From RGIG464 sp045643185 (GTDB taxonomy: Bacteria > Myxococcota_A > Bradymonadia > UBA4248), in NCBI GenBank assembly GCA_045643185.1, contig JAZUKH010000076.1, positions 1 through 10,399 on the forward strand: DNA of 10,399 nt. Reading direction: 5' to 3'. The position numbers and the translations under genes are program-made. Shown piece after piece: positions 1 to 6,982 of the stretch. Below the pieces are notes generated by a model. That model did no database searches. It was not told the DNA's origin and saw only the letters and a program-made list of their open reading frames with translations. Each line of letters begins with the position of its first letter. The stretch's first letter is position 1.

Positions 1-89
1 GATTTGTCCGAAGCCGAAGGCAAGTTCGCGGCCGCCGACTCCAAAATTGAGTTTACGATAATCTGCCTTAACCGTTCCTGAAGTTGGTA

Positions 90-132
90 CGGCCGTGTGG
101 CATGTTTGAGCGAAGCGAGTTCCACACGGCCG
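90..132. repeat. Long inverted repeat with GCGAAGC in the loop
   Basis: CGGCCGTGTGG (90-100) pairs perfectly with CCACACGGCCG (122-132), leaving a 21-nt loop. The loop contains GAGCGAAGCGAG, which includes the GCGAAGC core (110-116). A second element with a different stem and the same core lies at 6983-7024. It could be a terminator of the gene to the left or a copy of a dispersed REP-like element. It has no T tract. Confidence 0.6.
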
Positions 133-158
133 CCCAAAGAGCGCTCGGGGGGGGGCAA

Positions 159-182
159 GGGGGACGAGCGCGAGCGTCCCCC
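159..182. repeat. GC-rich hairpin next to a G9 run
   Basis: GGGGGACG (159-166) pairs with CGTCCCCC (175-182) across the 8-nt loop AGCGCGAG. It follows a run of nine G at 147-155. A smaller hairpin, GCAGGC-TCAG-GCCTGC (192-207), comes right after. There is no T tract on either side, so a terminator role is not supported by the sequence. Confidence 0.5.
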
Positions 183-285
183 TGCACGCCGCAGGCTCAG
201 GCCTGCTCAAATATTAAAGAATAAACGCAAAACCTATAACAACATTTCCCCCCACACACAGCTGACCAGTAACTGATCACACGTG

Positions 286-319
286 CTTTTCCAGCCATAA
301 AAACAAGTTTCTGGAAAAG
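286..319. promoter_or_regulatory. 9-bp inverted repeat upstream of the kinase gene
   Basis: CTTTTCCAG (286-294) is the exact reverse complement of CTGGAAAAG (311-319), with a 16-nt A/T-rich spacer. The right arm ends 42 bases before the kinase ATG and 32 bases before its ribosome binding site. The position fits an operator or a leader-RNA hairpin. The stem is followed by a C run, not a T tract, so a terminator reading towards the gene is unlikely. Confidence 0.45.
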
Positions 320-361
320 TCCCCCCATTGACCCCACGCATCTACAAACACGGAGGTTATT

Positions 362-2131
362 ATGACAACGATGCAGGATCTAAAATTCGAAAAAGCCCAT
401 CTCAACATTCTTGCTGAGGCGCGTGCCCATGGTTTTGGCAAAGCCACACCTGACAAGGAGATAGCCTATGCTGACACGCTTTCAGGCAATGTATCACTTT
501 CAGACGCCGTCATTCCCGAACCGACCAATTCCAAGCCCAACGACACCCCAACGGAAACCCACCCCTGTGCAAAAGGCATAAACAGCCTAAATGAGCCTTC
601 AACCGAGGAAATGTCCGACGTCACAGACGACGAGGAATGCGCAGAAGCCACACAGATCGCGGCACGCAGCGACATTGAGAGCGAACCTGAAAAGTCGTTC
701 TCAGTTTGTCCACCAAACACGCGTCACAAACTCAAAACGAGCCATCACAAGCCCAAACTAGAGTCTGTTCACGTCACAGCCTTGTCAGCCGTCTCCTCAC
801 CGCTTGGTCCAATCGCCAACTACGCCATGTCTCGACCAATTCATGACGAAACGGAAACAGCCAAGCTTCCTGACCGATCACACGCGACGTTGAATGTCGA
901 CGAGATCACCAAAACCGCTGAAAACGTCGATGGCGGTATGCCCACCATGCCGTTTTCACTACAAAACCATAAAGTCAACGGCACCAAGCTTTTGCCCGCC
1001 AACGAAGCTCACCTGAACTCGGATGAAATGACACCGTGTTTTTTGAATGACATGCACGAAGTCGCCAGACGACAGCACCATGCAGAAAACCACCGGGATG
1101 CCTCCTTTGACGTCGTGAGCGCCCTGGAAGACGAAGACCGACACGAAGAGCAGCGCCTCAACTCATCGGAACTCTCGATCGGACACGTCGTTGGCGGACG
1201 TTACGAAATTCTTTCAGAAGTTGCACGCGGTGGATTCGGCATCGTCTACCGGGCTCGCCAGATCGGCATTGACCGCATCGTCGCCCTCAAACGTCTGAAA
1301 TCCCAAAACGAGCCCAGTGCCGTCCAGCGTTTTCTGCTCGAAGCCAACATCATCAAAAACCTCATTCATCCCAACACGATCCAGCTCATTGACGCCGGCA
1401 CAGATCGAGACAACCACCTCTATTTCGTCATGGAATACATCGAAGGCCAATCCCTGCAAGCCATCCTGAACCACGGCGAGTGCATCAGTTTACAACGTGC
1501 CATCAACATCACGATCCAGATCTTAAAAAGCCTGAATGAAGCCCATCAACGCGGTATCATTCATCGCGACTTAAAACCGAGCAATATTTTGCTGAGAAAC
1601 GTCATTGGCGAACATGACTTCGTCAAAGTGCTCGACTTCGGAATCGCAAAACAGACGAGCATGCTGACGCCCAAATTGACGATGGACGGCAAAATCCTGG
1701 GCACGCCACAATACATCGCGCCCGAATTGTTTTCGGGTCAAACGCCCACCCCAGCGTCCGACCTGTATGCCATCGGGCTGATCCTCGCGACGATGATCAT
1801 GGGCACATCCTTGGTGCCCGAAAACCCGATGGAAGCGATCAAATGGCACATGACACCAACGCCGTCGGTCTTGCCGAACTGGATCAGTGCAAGTCCCATT
1901 GGGCCATTTCTTCAAAAAGCCATTCAGAAAGACCCCGAAAAACGCTACCAGACCGCGTTAGAAATGATCGTCGACCTCAAAAAGCTCGAAGCCCAACAAG
2001 CTGGTCAGGAGACATATCTCAACCCCATGCCGCGTCCTGGCATGACGTCACTACAAATACTGATTTTGGTGAGCGTCATCGTGATCATGCTTGGCATCGT
2101 GGGGATCCTGGCGTACCTCGTATTGGCCTGA
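362..2131 (+). CDS. Hanks-type Ser/Thr protein kinase with C-terminal membrane anchor
   Basis: A PknB-like kinase that phosphorylates Ser/Thr on unknown targets. Residues 1-275 are low-complexity, rich in E, D, S, T, P and H, and probably disordered. The kinase domain spans about 280-545. It has a glycine loop ARGGFGIVY (288-296, the first Gly replaced by Ala), the ATP-binding Lys310 in VALK, HRDLKPSN (401-408, catalytic Asp403), DFG (425-427) and APE (453-455), so it should be active. The last ~26 residues (564-589) form one transmembrane helix ending the protein. This is a tail anchor with no extracytoplasmic PASTA or sensor domain. The start is supported by GGAGG at 352-356, 5 bases before the ATG. 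The gene converges on the DivIC-like gene with a 6-base gap. Substrate and signal cannot be read from the sequence. Confidence 0.93.
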   Translation: MTTMQDLKFEKAHLNILAEARAHGFGKATPDKEIAYADTLSGNVSLSDAVIPEPTNSKPNDTPTETHPCAKGINSLNEPSTEEMSDVTDDEECAEATQIAARSDIESEPEKSFSVCPPNTRHKLKTSHHKPKLESVHVTALSAVSSPLGPIANYAMSRPIHDETETAKLPDRSHATLNVDEITKTAENVDGGMPTMPFSLQNHKVNGTKLLPANEAHLNSDEMTPCFLNDMHEVARRQHHAENHRDASFDVVSALEDEDRHEEQRLNSSELSIGHVVGGRYEILSEVARGGFGIVYRARQIGIDRIVALKRLKSQNEPSAVQRFLLEANIIKNLIHPNTIQLIDAGTDRDNHLYFVMEYIEGQSLQAILNHGECISLQRAINITIQILKSLNEAHQRGIIHRDLKPSNILLRNVIGEHDFVKVLDFGIAKQTSMLTPKLTMDGKILGTPQYIAPELFSGQTPTPASDLYAIGLILATMIMGTSLVPENPMEAIKWHMTPTPSVLPNWISASPIGPFLQKAIQKDPEKRYQTALEMIVDLKKLEAQQAGQETYLNPMPRPGMTSLQILILVSVIVIMLGIVGILAYLVLA

Positions 2132-2137
2132 CACGCA

Positions 2138-2713
2138 CTAATTCGCGGCATCCGGTGCGACGATGACTGGTTTTTCCGCAGTGTCGACCGGAGCAGATCC
2201 AACCGCAGCGTCTTTTTCCACCGCACTAGGCGCTGCAGCCGGGGCGCTTTCACCCGCGAGTGGCAGATCTTCACGCTGGTCATCCTCGCCGGATGACAGG
2301 TCGAGATCAGGAAACACTTCTTCCATATTCAATTCATCAGAAATGTCAATTTCGTTCTCTTCCGGCTGAGTCACGTTTTGAATCAGGCGTTGTTCGGCGC
2401 CAGCACGCCCCCAGTCAGCCATTTTACCGTGTTCATCACGCACAAACACGACGATCTCATCAGAACGGATCAGACGAAACTCATCGCGGATCTTGCGTTC
2501 ACGAGCACGTGGATCTTCACGCATCGCGTCGATCTTAACGCGCAGAAGGTCGTTCCGGCGTTCAATTTGTGCATTGCCCTGACGCACGTCCTCAAGGTTT
2601 TGCATCAAATGCAGATATTGGTCAGAAGATGCCTGTTCATTGATCTCCATGATCAAATATCCGACAAAGATAATGAAGGCAAAGCCCAAAAGCAGTTTTA
2701 AAACCTTATCCAT
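2138..2713 (-). CDS. DivIC/FtsB-like septum formation initiator protein
   Basis: A 191-residue bitopic membrane protein. Residues ~4-23 form a transmembrane helix after a very short cytoplasmic start. Residues ~24-65 are a polar heptad-like helix expected to form a coiled coil. Residues ~70-95 (RKIRDEFRLIRSDEIVVFV) match the C-terminal signature of the FtsB/DivIC family, in which an xxARExLGLvkpGEivy-like segment follows the coiled coil. The family is usually about 100 residues and helps assemble the divisome with FtsL and FtsQ/DivIB. This protein has roughly 85 extra C-terminal residues, first acidic and then Ala/Pro-rich and probably disordered. The ATG start at 2713 has only a weak ribosome binding site. 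The role in division is inferred from the family. Confidence 0.75.
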   Translation of the reverse strand: MDKVLKLLLGFAFIIFVGYLIMEINEQASSDQYLHLMQNLEDVRQGNAQIERRNDLLRVKIDAMREDPRARERKIRDEFRLIRSDEIVVFVRDEHGKMADWGRAGAEQRLIQNVTQPEENEIDISDELNMEEVFPDLDLSSGEDDQREDLPLAGESAPAAAPSAVEKDAAVGSAPVDTAEKPVIVAPDAAN

Positions 2714-2733
2714 GGTGCATGCACAAAGAGGCT

Positions 2734-2759
2734 AAAAAAGAGAACGCGGCGTCCTGCCG
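2734..2759 (-). terminator. Possible weak terminator after the vorB-like gene
   Basis: On the minus strand a short CGGC-AGGAC-GCCG hairpin (2759-2747) is followed by TTCTCTTTTTT. The stem is only 4 bp. It could end transcripts of the oxidoreductase gene. If transcription starts at the promoter proposed at 2771-2799, it would instead lie in the leader of the DivIC-like gene. Confidence 0.3.
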
Positions 2760-2770
2760 TAAACGCCCAA

Positions 2771-2799
2771 ATTCTAATAAAGCCACCAGATTTGAGCAA
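2771..2799 (-). promoter_or_regulatory. Possible promoter for the DivIC-like gene
   Basis: Read on the minus strand, TTGCTC (2799-2794) and TAGAAT (2776-2771) are 17 bases apart. The -10 matches the sigma70 consensus at five of six positions; the -35 is poor. The element lies in the 105-base gap between the oxidoreductase stop and the DivIC-like start, so the two genes may be transcribed separately. Confidence 0.35.
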
Positions 2800-2818
2800 A
2801 ATTCCAATGTATGGCGCG

Positions 2819-4303
2819 TTAATGGGTGATCTTCTCGACGACCGTGGCGATCTCTTCCGCAGTTGGGATCATGCCGCCATCGTGCCCAATAAAATGGATC
2901 GACTTGTTGGGCAACAGACGCTGAATGTCTTGCAGCATCTGACCACGGTTGCACTCGACGACCAGGATCTTTTCGACTGACGCCGCAGCCCGTTTGAGTT
3001 GGTCTTCGGGGAACGGCCACAGTGTAATGGGACGAAACAGGTCGAACGCACGCGTCTTTTGCTGCGCAGCACCGGCCACCCGGGCACAAATACCAAAAGC
3101 GACACAAAGCGCTTTTGGCTGTTCGACGTGTAAGCATTCGGCATCCGGCAATTCACGCGTCATTTGCTCGTAAACTTCAAAACGTCGGTCGTTTGCCTGT
3201 TCGAGTTTGGCCGGCGTGAGTTCAAGCGACGAAATGACGTTGGGCTGCAAGTCTGGACGCGCCGCCCAGCTGCGTTCGGTCTCACGAGGCAACGACAGGT
3301 TTTCGGGCAGTTCCATGGTCTCCATGACCTGACCGATGAACGCATCGGCCAACACGATAACCGGTGTGCGATAACGAAACGCCGTCTCAAACGCCTGACG
3401 GGTAAAACGAAACATCTCGTCGACAGATGCCGGTGCATAGACCGGAATATGGTAGTGACCATGCCCACCACCACGTGTCGCGACAAAGTAATCGCCTTGT
3501 TCCGGGCCGATATTGCCTAAGCCCGGGCCCGAACGCATGACATCGACGATGACGCCCGGTAAACGCGCAGCAGCCATGTACGAAATGCCTTCCTGCATCA
3601 GGCTGAAACCCGGCCCCGAGGTCGCGGTCATGGCGCGTTCACCGCTCGCCGCAGCCCCGTAAAGCATGTTGATCGCAGACACTTCGCTTTCCGCCTGGAT
3701 CGTGATGGCGCCTGCATGCGGCAACACGCGCATCGCGTCGTGCGCGATCTCACTCGCCGGCGTGATCGGATAGCCAAAAAACGCGCGACAACCAGCCGCC
3801 AACGCACCACAAATGACCGCATCATTCCCTTTCAAAAACGCATGACGCGTTGCCGATGACAACACCTGGTCACGCTGGTGCGCAGCCAACACGGCTTGTG
3901 TCACCTGACGCGTCAGCAAATCAGCAAGGTTTTCGATCGTCTCAGGGGCCAAGTTCGCCACGATATCAGCCGTCACAGCGTCGGCAAGATCCGACGTTAA
4001 TTCGTCAAAACAAGCGTCAGACGAGGCTTGGCACGTTTCATCACTTTTTTGAACCTCCTGAGCGGACGACAAAACGCCATCGTTTTTCGAGTCCAGATCA
4101 ACCATCGTGAGGGCGAGCGGCTCCGGACAGATCAACGCGCAGGTTCCACAGCCCACACACTTCGATGCATCCGTCAGAGCCACAGGCACGTACCCGCCAA
4201 AATTGCGATGACCGCTCAACGAAAGACAGTGCGATGGACATTCTGAAACGCAAAGCCCGCATGCTTTGCAGCGCGATGGAGTAATTTGAACGATCTTACG
4301 CAA
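2819..4303 (-). CDS. 2-oxoacid:ferredoxin oxidoreductase alpha subunit (VorB/KorA type) with fused N-terminal ferredoxin domain
   Basis: This subunit belongs to the enzymes that oxidise a 2-oxoacid plus CoA to acyl-CoA and CO2, passing electrons to ferredoxin. Residues 1-68 are a 2x[4Fe-4S] ferredoxin domain with both cysteine sets intact (Cys12/15/18/22 and Cys49/52/55/59). Residues ~70-150 are a mostly helical linker. Residues ~155-335 are the pyrimidine-binding domain of the alpha subunit, with FGYPITP (176-182), QAESEVSA, TSGPGFSLM and GPGLGNIGPEQGDY typical of VorB/KorA, followed by the second conserved domain to ~450. VorB is usually about 350-380 residues with a separate ferredoxin (delta) subunit. 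The start is TTG at 4303, 7 bases after AGG, and it leaves a typical ferredoxin N-terminus. The TPP-binding beta and the gamma subunit are not adjacent. Substrate (branched-chain 2-oxoacid or 2-oxoglutarate) cannot be fixed. Confidence 0.88.
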   Translation of the reverse strand: MRKIVQITPSRCKACGLCVSECPSHCLSLSGHRNFGGYVPVALTDASKCVGCGTCALICPEPLALTMVDLDSKNDGVLSSAQEVQKSDETCQASSDACFDELTSDLADAVTADIVANLAPETIENLADLLTRQVTQAVLAAHQRDQVLSSATRHAFLKGNDAVICGALAAGCRAFFGYPITPASEIAHDAMRVLPHAGAITIQAESEVSAINMLYGAAASGERAMTATSGPGFSLMQEGISYMAAARLPGVIVDVMRSGPGLGNIGPEQGDYFVATRGGGHGHYHIPVYAPASVDEMFRFTRQAFETAFRYRTPVIVLADAFIGQVMETMELPENLSLPRETERSWAARPDLQPNVISSLELTPAKLEQANDRRFEVYEQMTRELPDAECLHVEQPKALCVAFGICARVAGAAQQKTRAFDLFRPITLWPFPEDQLKRAAASVEKILVVECNRGQMLQDIQRLLPNKSIHFIGHDGGMIPTAEEIATVVEKITH

Positions 4304-4316
4304 AATGTAACCTGTT

Positions 4317-4344
4317 TTGGAAAACGCAAAAGCGTGGTATCATA
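4317..4344. promoter_or_regulatory. Possible overlapping divergent promoters
   Basis: On the plus strand, an extended -10 TGGTATCAT (4335-4343) faces the secreted-protein gene, with TTGGAA (4317-4322) upstream at a short 15-base spacing. On the minus strand, TATGAT (4344-4339) uses almost the same bases and faces the oxidoreductase gene; no good -35 is seen for it. The site lies within the 136-base gap between the two divergent genes. Confidence 0.35.
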
Positions 4345-4439
4345 AAATAGAACGACGAACAAGCCGACCCTATGTCAAAACGACAAGCTGACCTCGTTGT
4401 CAAACATTCAACCTTTTTTTTATCGACGGAGAGTGCATC

Positions 4440-5747
4440 ATGAAACGATCAATGGTCTGTGCCATACTTTGTCTTGGACTTATGCTGCCCGCACTGTGCG
4501 ACGCTAAACCAGCCAAGGATAAACCGCGAAAAGGTCTGCCAGCCGATCAACCCGTCGTGGTCGCTCCCTACGATTTTTCGTCCACGCTTTCGACCAAGGT
4601 CGATGGCAATCTAAAAGACTGGTACAACCTCGAAAGCGTCGGTTTCCAGACGCTCATCAGTGGTGAATATGACTACGACTGGACCGGGCCGCGTGACCTC
4701 AGTGCCCAACTCAAAACGCAGTATTCCGAAAAAGCCATTCACATGCTCGTCCAGGTCAAAGACAACGTCGTCGTCGACAAACTGCGTCAATGGAAATCCG
4801 ACCGCGTCGAAGTCTGGTTGCTCGCCGAAGACAAAGCCGGCAAGCCACTTGGCAAGTTGACCGGCGTTCAGTTCGACCTCGGACCAGTCACCAAGAACAT
4901 GCCACTCGGCATCAAAGTCCTGGCCGGCAACAAAGACCTGTCCAAGATCAAGGCCGTACCGTTCATTCAGCAGGAAGACGACGAACACATGGCTTATGAC
5001 ATCGAGTTTTCGGTCGACTACGCGCTGTTCTCCAAGGTCAGCCCTGTCTATGACGGCGCCCTGCGTTACTGTGTCATCGTCCGTGACTGGGACGAAGATG
5101 ACGCCAACGAAGATGAAGCCGCCATCAGTAACTGCCCGATCAACCCGGCCAAACCAGCCACGGTCAAGCCCGACGATATGGCTAAAATCAAACTCGACCT
5201 CGAACGCGTCATGTGGCAGTCTCTCATCGGTGCCGACGATGCCATCGCTGCAAAATCTGGCGACTGGATCTTTGGAAATGCCAACGTTGCCAGCACTTCT
5301 GAACCCGAATCCATCGCTTACAATGACAACCAGTTCGTCATTTATGGCTTCGATATTTACGAAAATGCCGGGTTTTCATGGAACACCATGGCTTTAAACG
5401 GCAGTTCGACCGACCCAAAAATGTCTTTTGCAGACGTCGACGGCGATAAGCTCGACGAGATCTTCATCACGAGAACCGAAACCTGTCTTGAACCTGGCCT
5501 GACAGCACAACGCGTTTATGTCTTCGACTTTTCAAACACCCAAGGACTGCGTTTGGGCACCAACTACCTCGCCAGCGTCACCGATACGAACACGGGAAAG
5601 ACATACGCTAACAAGTTCCAGAACACCAAGAGCGGAATCGTCCAGACGCCCGGCACCGGCGATTTCATTGAATGCACCCTCGATTATTCCGACGACATGG
5701 AACCGATTCTGCCAAAAGGCGCCAAAAAACACACGATCAAATTCTAA
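4440..5747 (+). CDS. Secreted protein with CBM9-like domain
   Basis: A 435-residue exported protein of unknown role. Residues 1-22 are a Sec signal peptide (MKR, hydrophobic core, likely cleavage after CDA22). It is not a lipoprotein by lipobox. Residues ~45-250 resemble the CBM9-like sugar-binding fold found in many secreted proteins: VDGNLKDW (54-61), then DLSAQLKT, a VQVKDN strand and W-K-S-D-R-V-E-V-W in the expected order. The C-terminal part (~255-435) is not recognised except for DVDGDKLDE (332-340), a single acidic Asp/Gly motif like the calcium-binding loops of FG-GAP/VCBS repeats. GGAGAG (4428-4433) sits 6 bases before the ATG. No catalytic domain is visible, so binding to polysaccharide or another envelope ligand is inference. 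Confidence 0.75.
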   Translation: MKRSMVCAILCLGLMLPALCDAKPAKDKPRKGLPADQPVVVAPYDFSSTLSTKVDGNLKDWYNLESVGFQTLISGEYDYDWTGPRDLSAQLKTQYSEKAIHMLVQVKDNVVVDKLRQWKSDRVEVWLLAEDKAGKPLGKLTGVQFDLGPVTKNMPLGIKVLAGNKDLSKIKAVPFIQQEDDEHMAYDIEFSVDYALFSKVSPVYDGALRYCVIVRDWDEDDANEDEAAISNCPINPAKPATVKPDDMAKIKLDLERVMWQSLIGADDAIAAKSGDWIFGNANVASTSEPESIAYNDNQFVIYGFDIYENAGFSWNTMALNGSSTDPKMSFADVDGDKLDEIFITRTETCLEPGLTAQRVYVFDFSNTQGLRLGTNYLASVTDTNTGKTYANKFQNTKSGIVQTPGTGDFIECTLDYSDDMEPILPKGAKKHTIKF

Positions 5748-5766
5748 CGCATTCTAATGCACCAAC

Positions 5767-5787
5767 GCGGCGGCCAAACGCCGCCGC
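5767..5787. terminator. GC-rich hairpin after the secreted-protein gene
   Basis: GCGGCGGC (5767-5774) pairs with GCCGCCGC (5780-5787) around the loop CAAAC, 19 bases after the stop. The 8-bp stem is perfect and all G/C, but no T tract follows (AATCATAAAC), so it is at best a weak or factor-dependent terminator or an mRNA-stabilising hairpin before the next gene 78 bases on. Confidence 0.45.
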
Positions 5788-5825
5788 AATCATAAACTCA
5801 CGACATAGCACAACTGAGCAAATTC

Positions 5826-6911
5826 ATGCCCGAAGAACAGGATACGGTCCAAAACAACGAACCCATTTCCGAAGAAGAAATTTCCGACGAAGAAATGGAT
5901 GATATCGAACTCGACGAGGCCGATAACGAAGAAAACTACTATGACCTCGACGAAAATACGCACGGCGTTCCCTCAGGCAGCACGCGGGGCGGTATGTTCT
6001 TTTCGCCAGGCGCAACGTTCGTTTGCAGCGGACGAACTTCTTTCGGCGGCACGGTCAATCTCATCCTCAGTCTGGCTTTTTTGCTCTTCCTCATCTGTGC
6101 CTTCACTTTTCGATTTTTCCCATTACCTGGTCTGGGGTTTCTGATCATCACAACGCTGATCCTCTGGACGGGGTTTATTTTACACAACCACCAGAAACAT
6201 CAGAGTGAGATCTCCGGGGGACGCATTTTTTTGGCGAGTTTTAGTGTCATCACATTCTGGTTCCCGCTGTTGATCAGCACTGTGTTTGGATTTGGATTTG
6301 TGATGCAACGCACCTGGATGAGCAACGATACGATGCTCCCGGGCATTCACAAGGGCGATTACGTCCTGGTGGATCGCCTGACGTTCCTGGCATCAGCGCC
6401 AAAACATGGCGATCTGGTGCTCGTCGAAGACGAAGTCGACGAAGGACGCGGACCATACAAACGAGCCTATTTCGCGCGCGTCATCGCAAAACCGGGTGAC
6501 ACGATACAACTCAAGGGCGGCGTGCCCTATGTCAACGAGAAATCCCTCGCACATTTCATTCCCGACAAAGCTCAGCTCAAAACAACGCCGCCCAACCAGC
6601 TCGTAACCTTTTACGAAGTGCCGGCCAACGTCGTCGTTGAACCAGACAAGCCTTCGAGTATGCCTGCGGCCTGGTATCCCATCTTGGCCACCGCTGACCA
6701 GTTCCTCGCCGGTCAGACCATTTCGTTGACCCTCGAAGACGAACAATACTTCGTGCTGGAAGACAACCGCGATGACACTGGCTTTCGACACATTCGCACG
6801 AGCTACGGAAGCATCGTCCACGAGACACGCATCAAAGGTCAACCGCGTTACATATTATATAACTCGCTGGAACCTAACGGCTTTGATCGCTTCGGCTATA
6901 GACTGCGCTAA
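5826..6911 (+). CDS. Signal peptidase I-like (S26) membrane protein with substituted catalytic residues
   Basis: A 361-residue membrane protein whose C-terminal half has the S26 signal peptidase fold. Residues 1-53 are strongly acidic with no Lys or Arg. Three hydrophobic helices follow (about 76-95, 100-119, 134-159). The domain then shows TMLPGIHKGDYVLVDR (169-184), aligning with the box containing the Ser nucleophile (E. coli SMMPTLLIGD), but Thr169 replaces Ser. ARVIAKPGD (217-225) aligns with KRAVGLPGD, but Ala217 replaces the general-base Lys. Box E is only partly kept: EDNRDDTGFRHIRTSYG (312-328) against GDNRDNSADSR. By family knowledge these changes should abolish normal Ser/Lys catalysis, so it is probably a pseudoenzyme or has another chemistry. 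The start has a weak ribosome binding site. The reading frame is intact, so it is not a decayed gene. Confidence 0.82.
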   Translation: MPEEQDTVQNNEPISEEEISDEEMDDIELDEADNEENYYDLDENTHGVPSGSTRGGMFFSPGATFVCSGRTSFGGTVNLILSLAFLLFLICAFTFRFFPLPGLGFLIITTLILWTGFILHNHQKHQSEISGGRIFLASFSVITFWFPLLISTVFGFGFVMQRTWMSNDTMLPGIHKGDYVLVDRLTFLASAPKHGDLVLVEDEVDEGRGPYKRAYFARVIAKPGDTIQLKGGVPYVNEKSLAHFIPDKAQLKTTPPNQLVTFYEVPANVVVEPDKPSSMPAAWYPILATADQFLAGQTISLTLEDEQYFVLEDNRDDTGFRHIRTSYGSIVHETRIKGQPRYILYNSLEPNGFDRFGYRLR

Positions 6912-6982
6912 ATTGACACGTCTTGTTATGTGACGCGCTGGTACTACGCAGCCAACAAAGCATTGTCTGGTCAGAAATTCAA

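Larger units (their letters stand above)
1..361. other. Non-coding leader region with several hairpins
   Basis: No convincing gene lies in this stretch. A frame open from the left edge to a TGA at 79-81 gives only 26 residues with no recognisable family and could be either a gene tail or repeat DNA. The stretch holds an 11-bp inverted repeat (90-132), a run of nine G (147-155), an 8-bp hairpin (159-182), a 6-bp hairpin GCAGGC/GCCTGC (192-207), and a 9-bp inverted repeat (286-319) just before the kinase gene. A possible -10 (TATAAC, 235-240) has no good -35 partner, so no promoter is called. Confidence 0.6.

Noticed and set aside
1..81. C-terminal tail of a gene entering from the left
   Set aside because: Frame 1 is open to TGA at 79-81, but 26 residues show no recognisable motif, and bases 9-24 are shared with a non-coding hairpin loop at 6997-7012. 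Kept only as a possibility in the description of the region.
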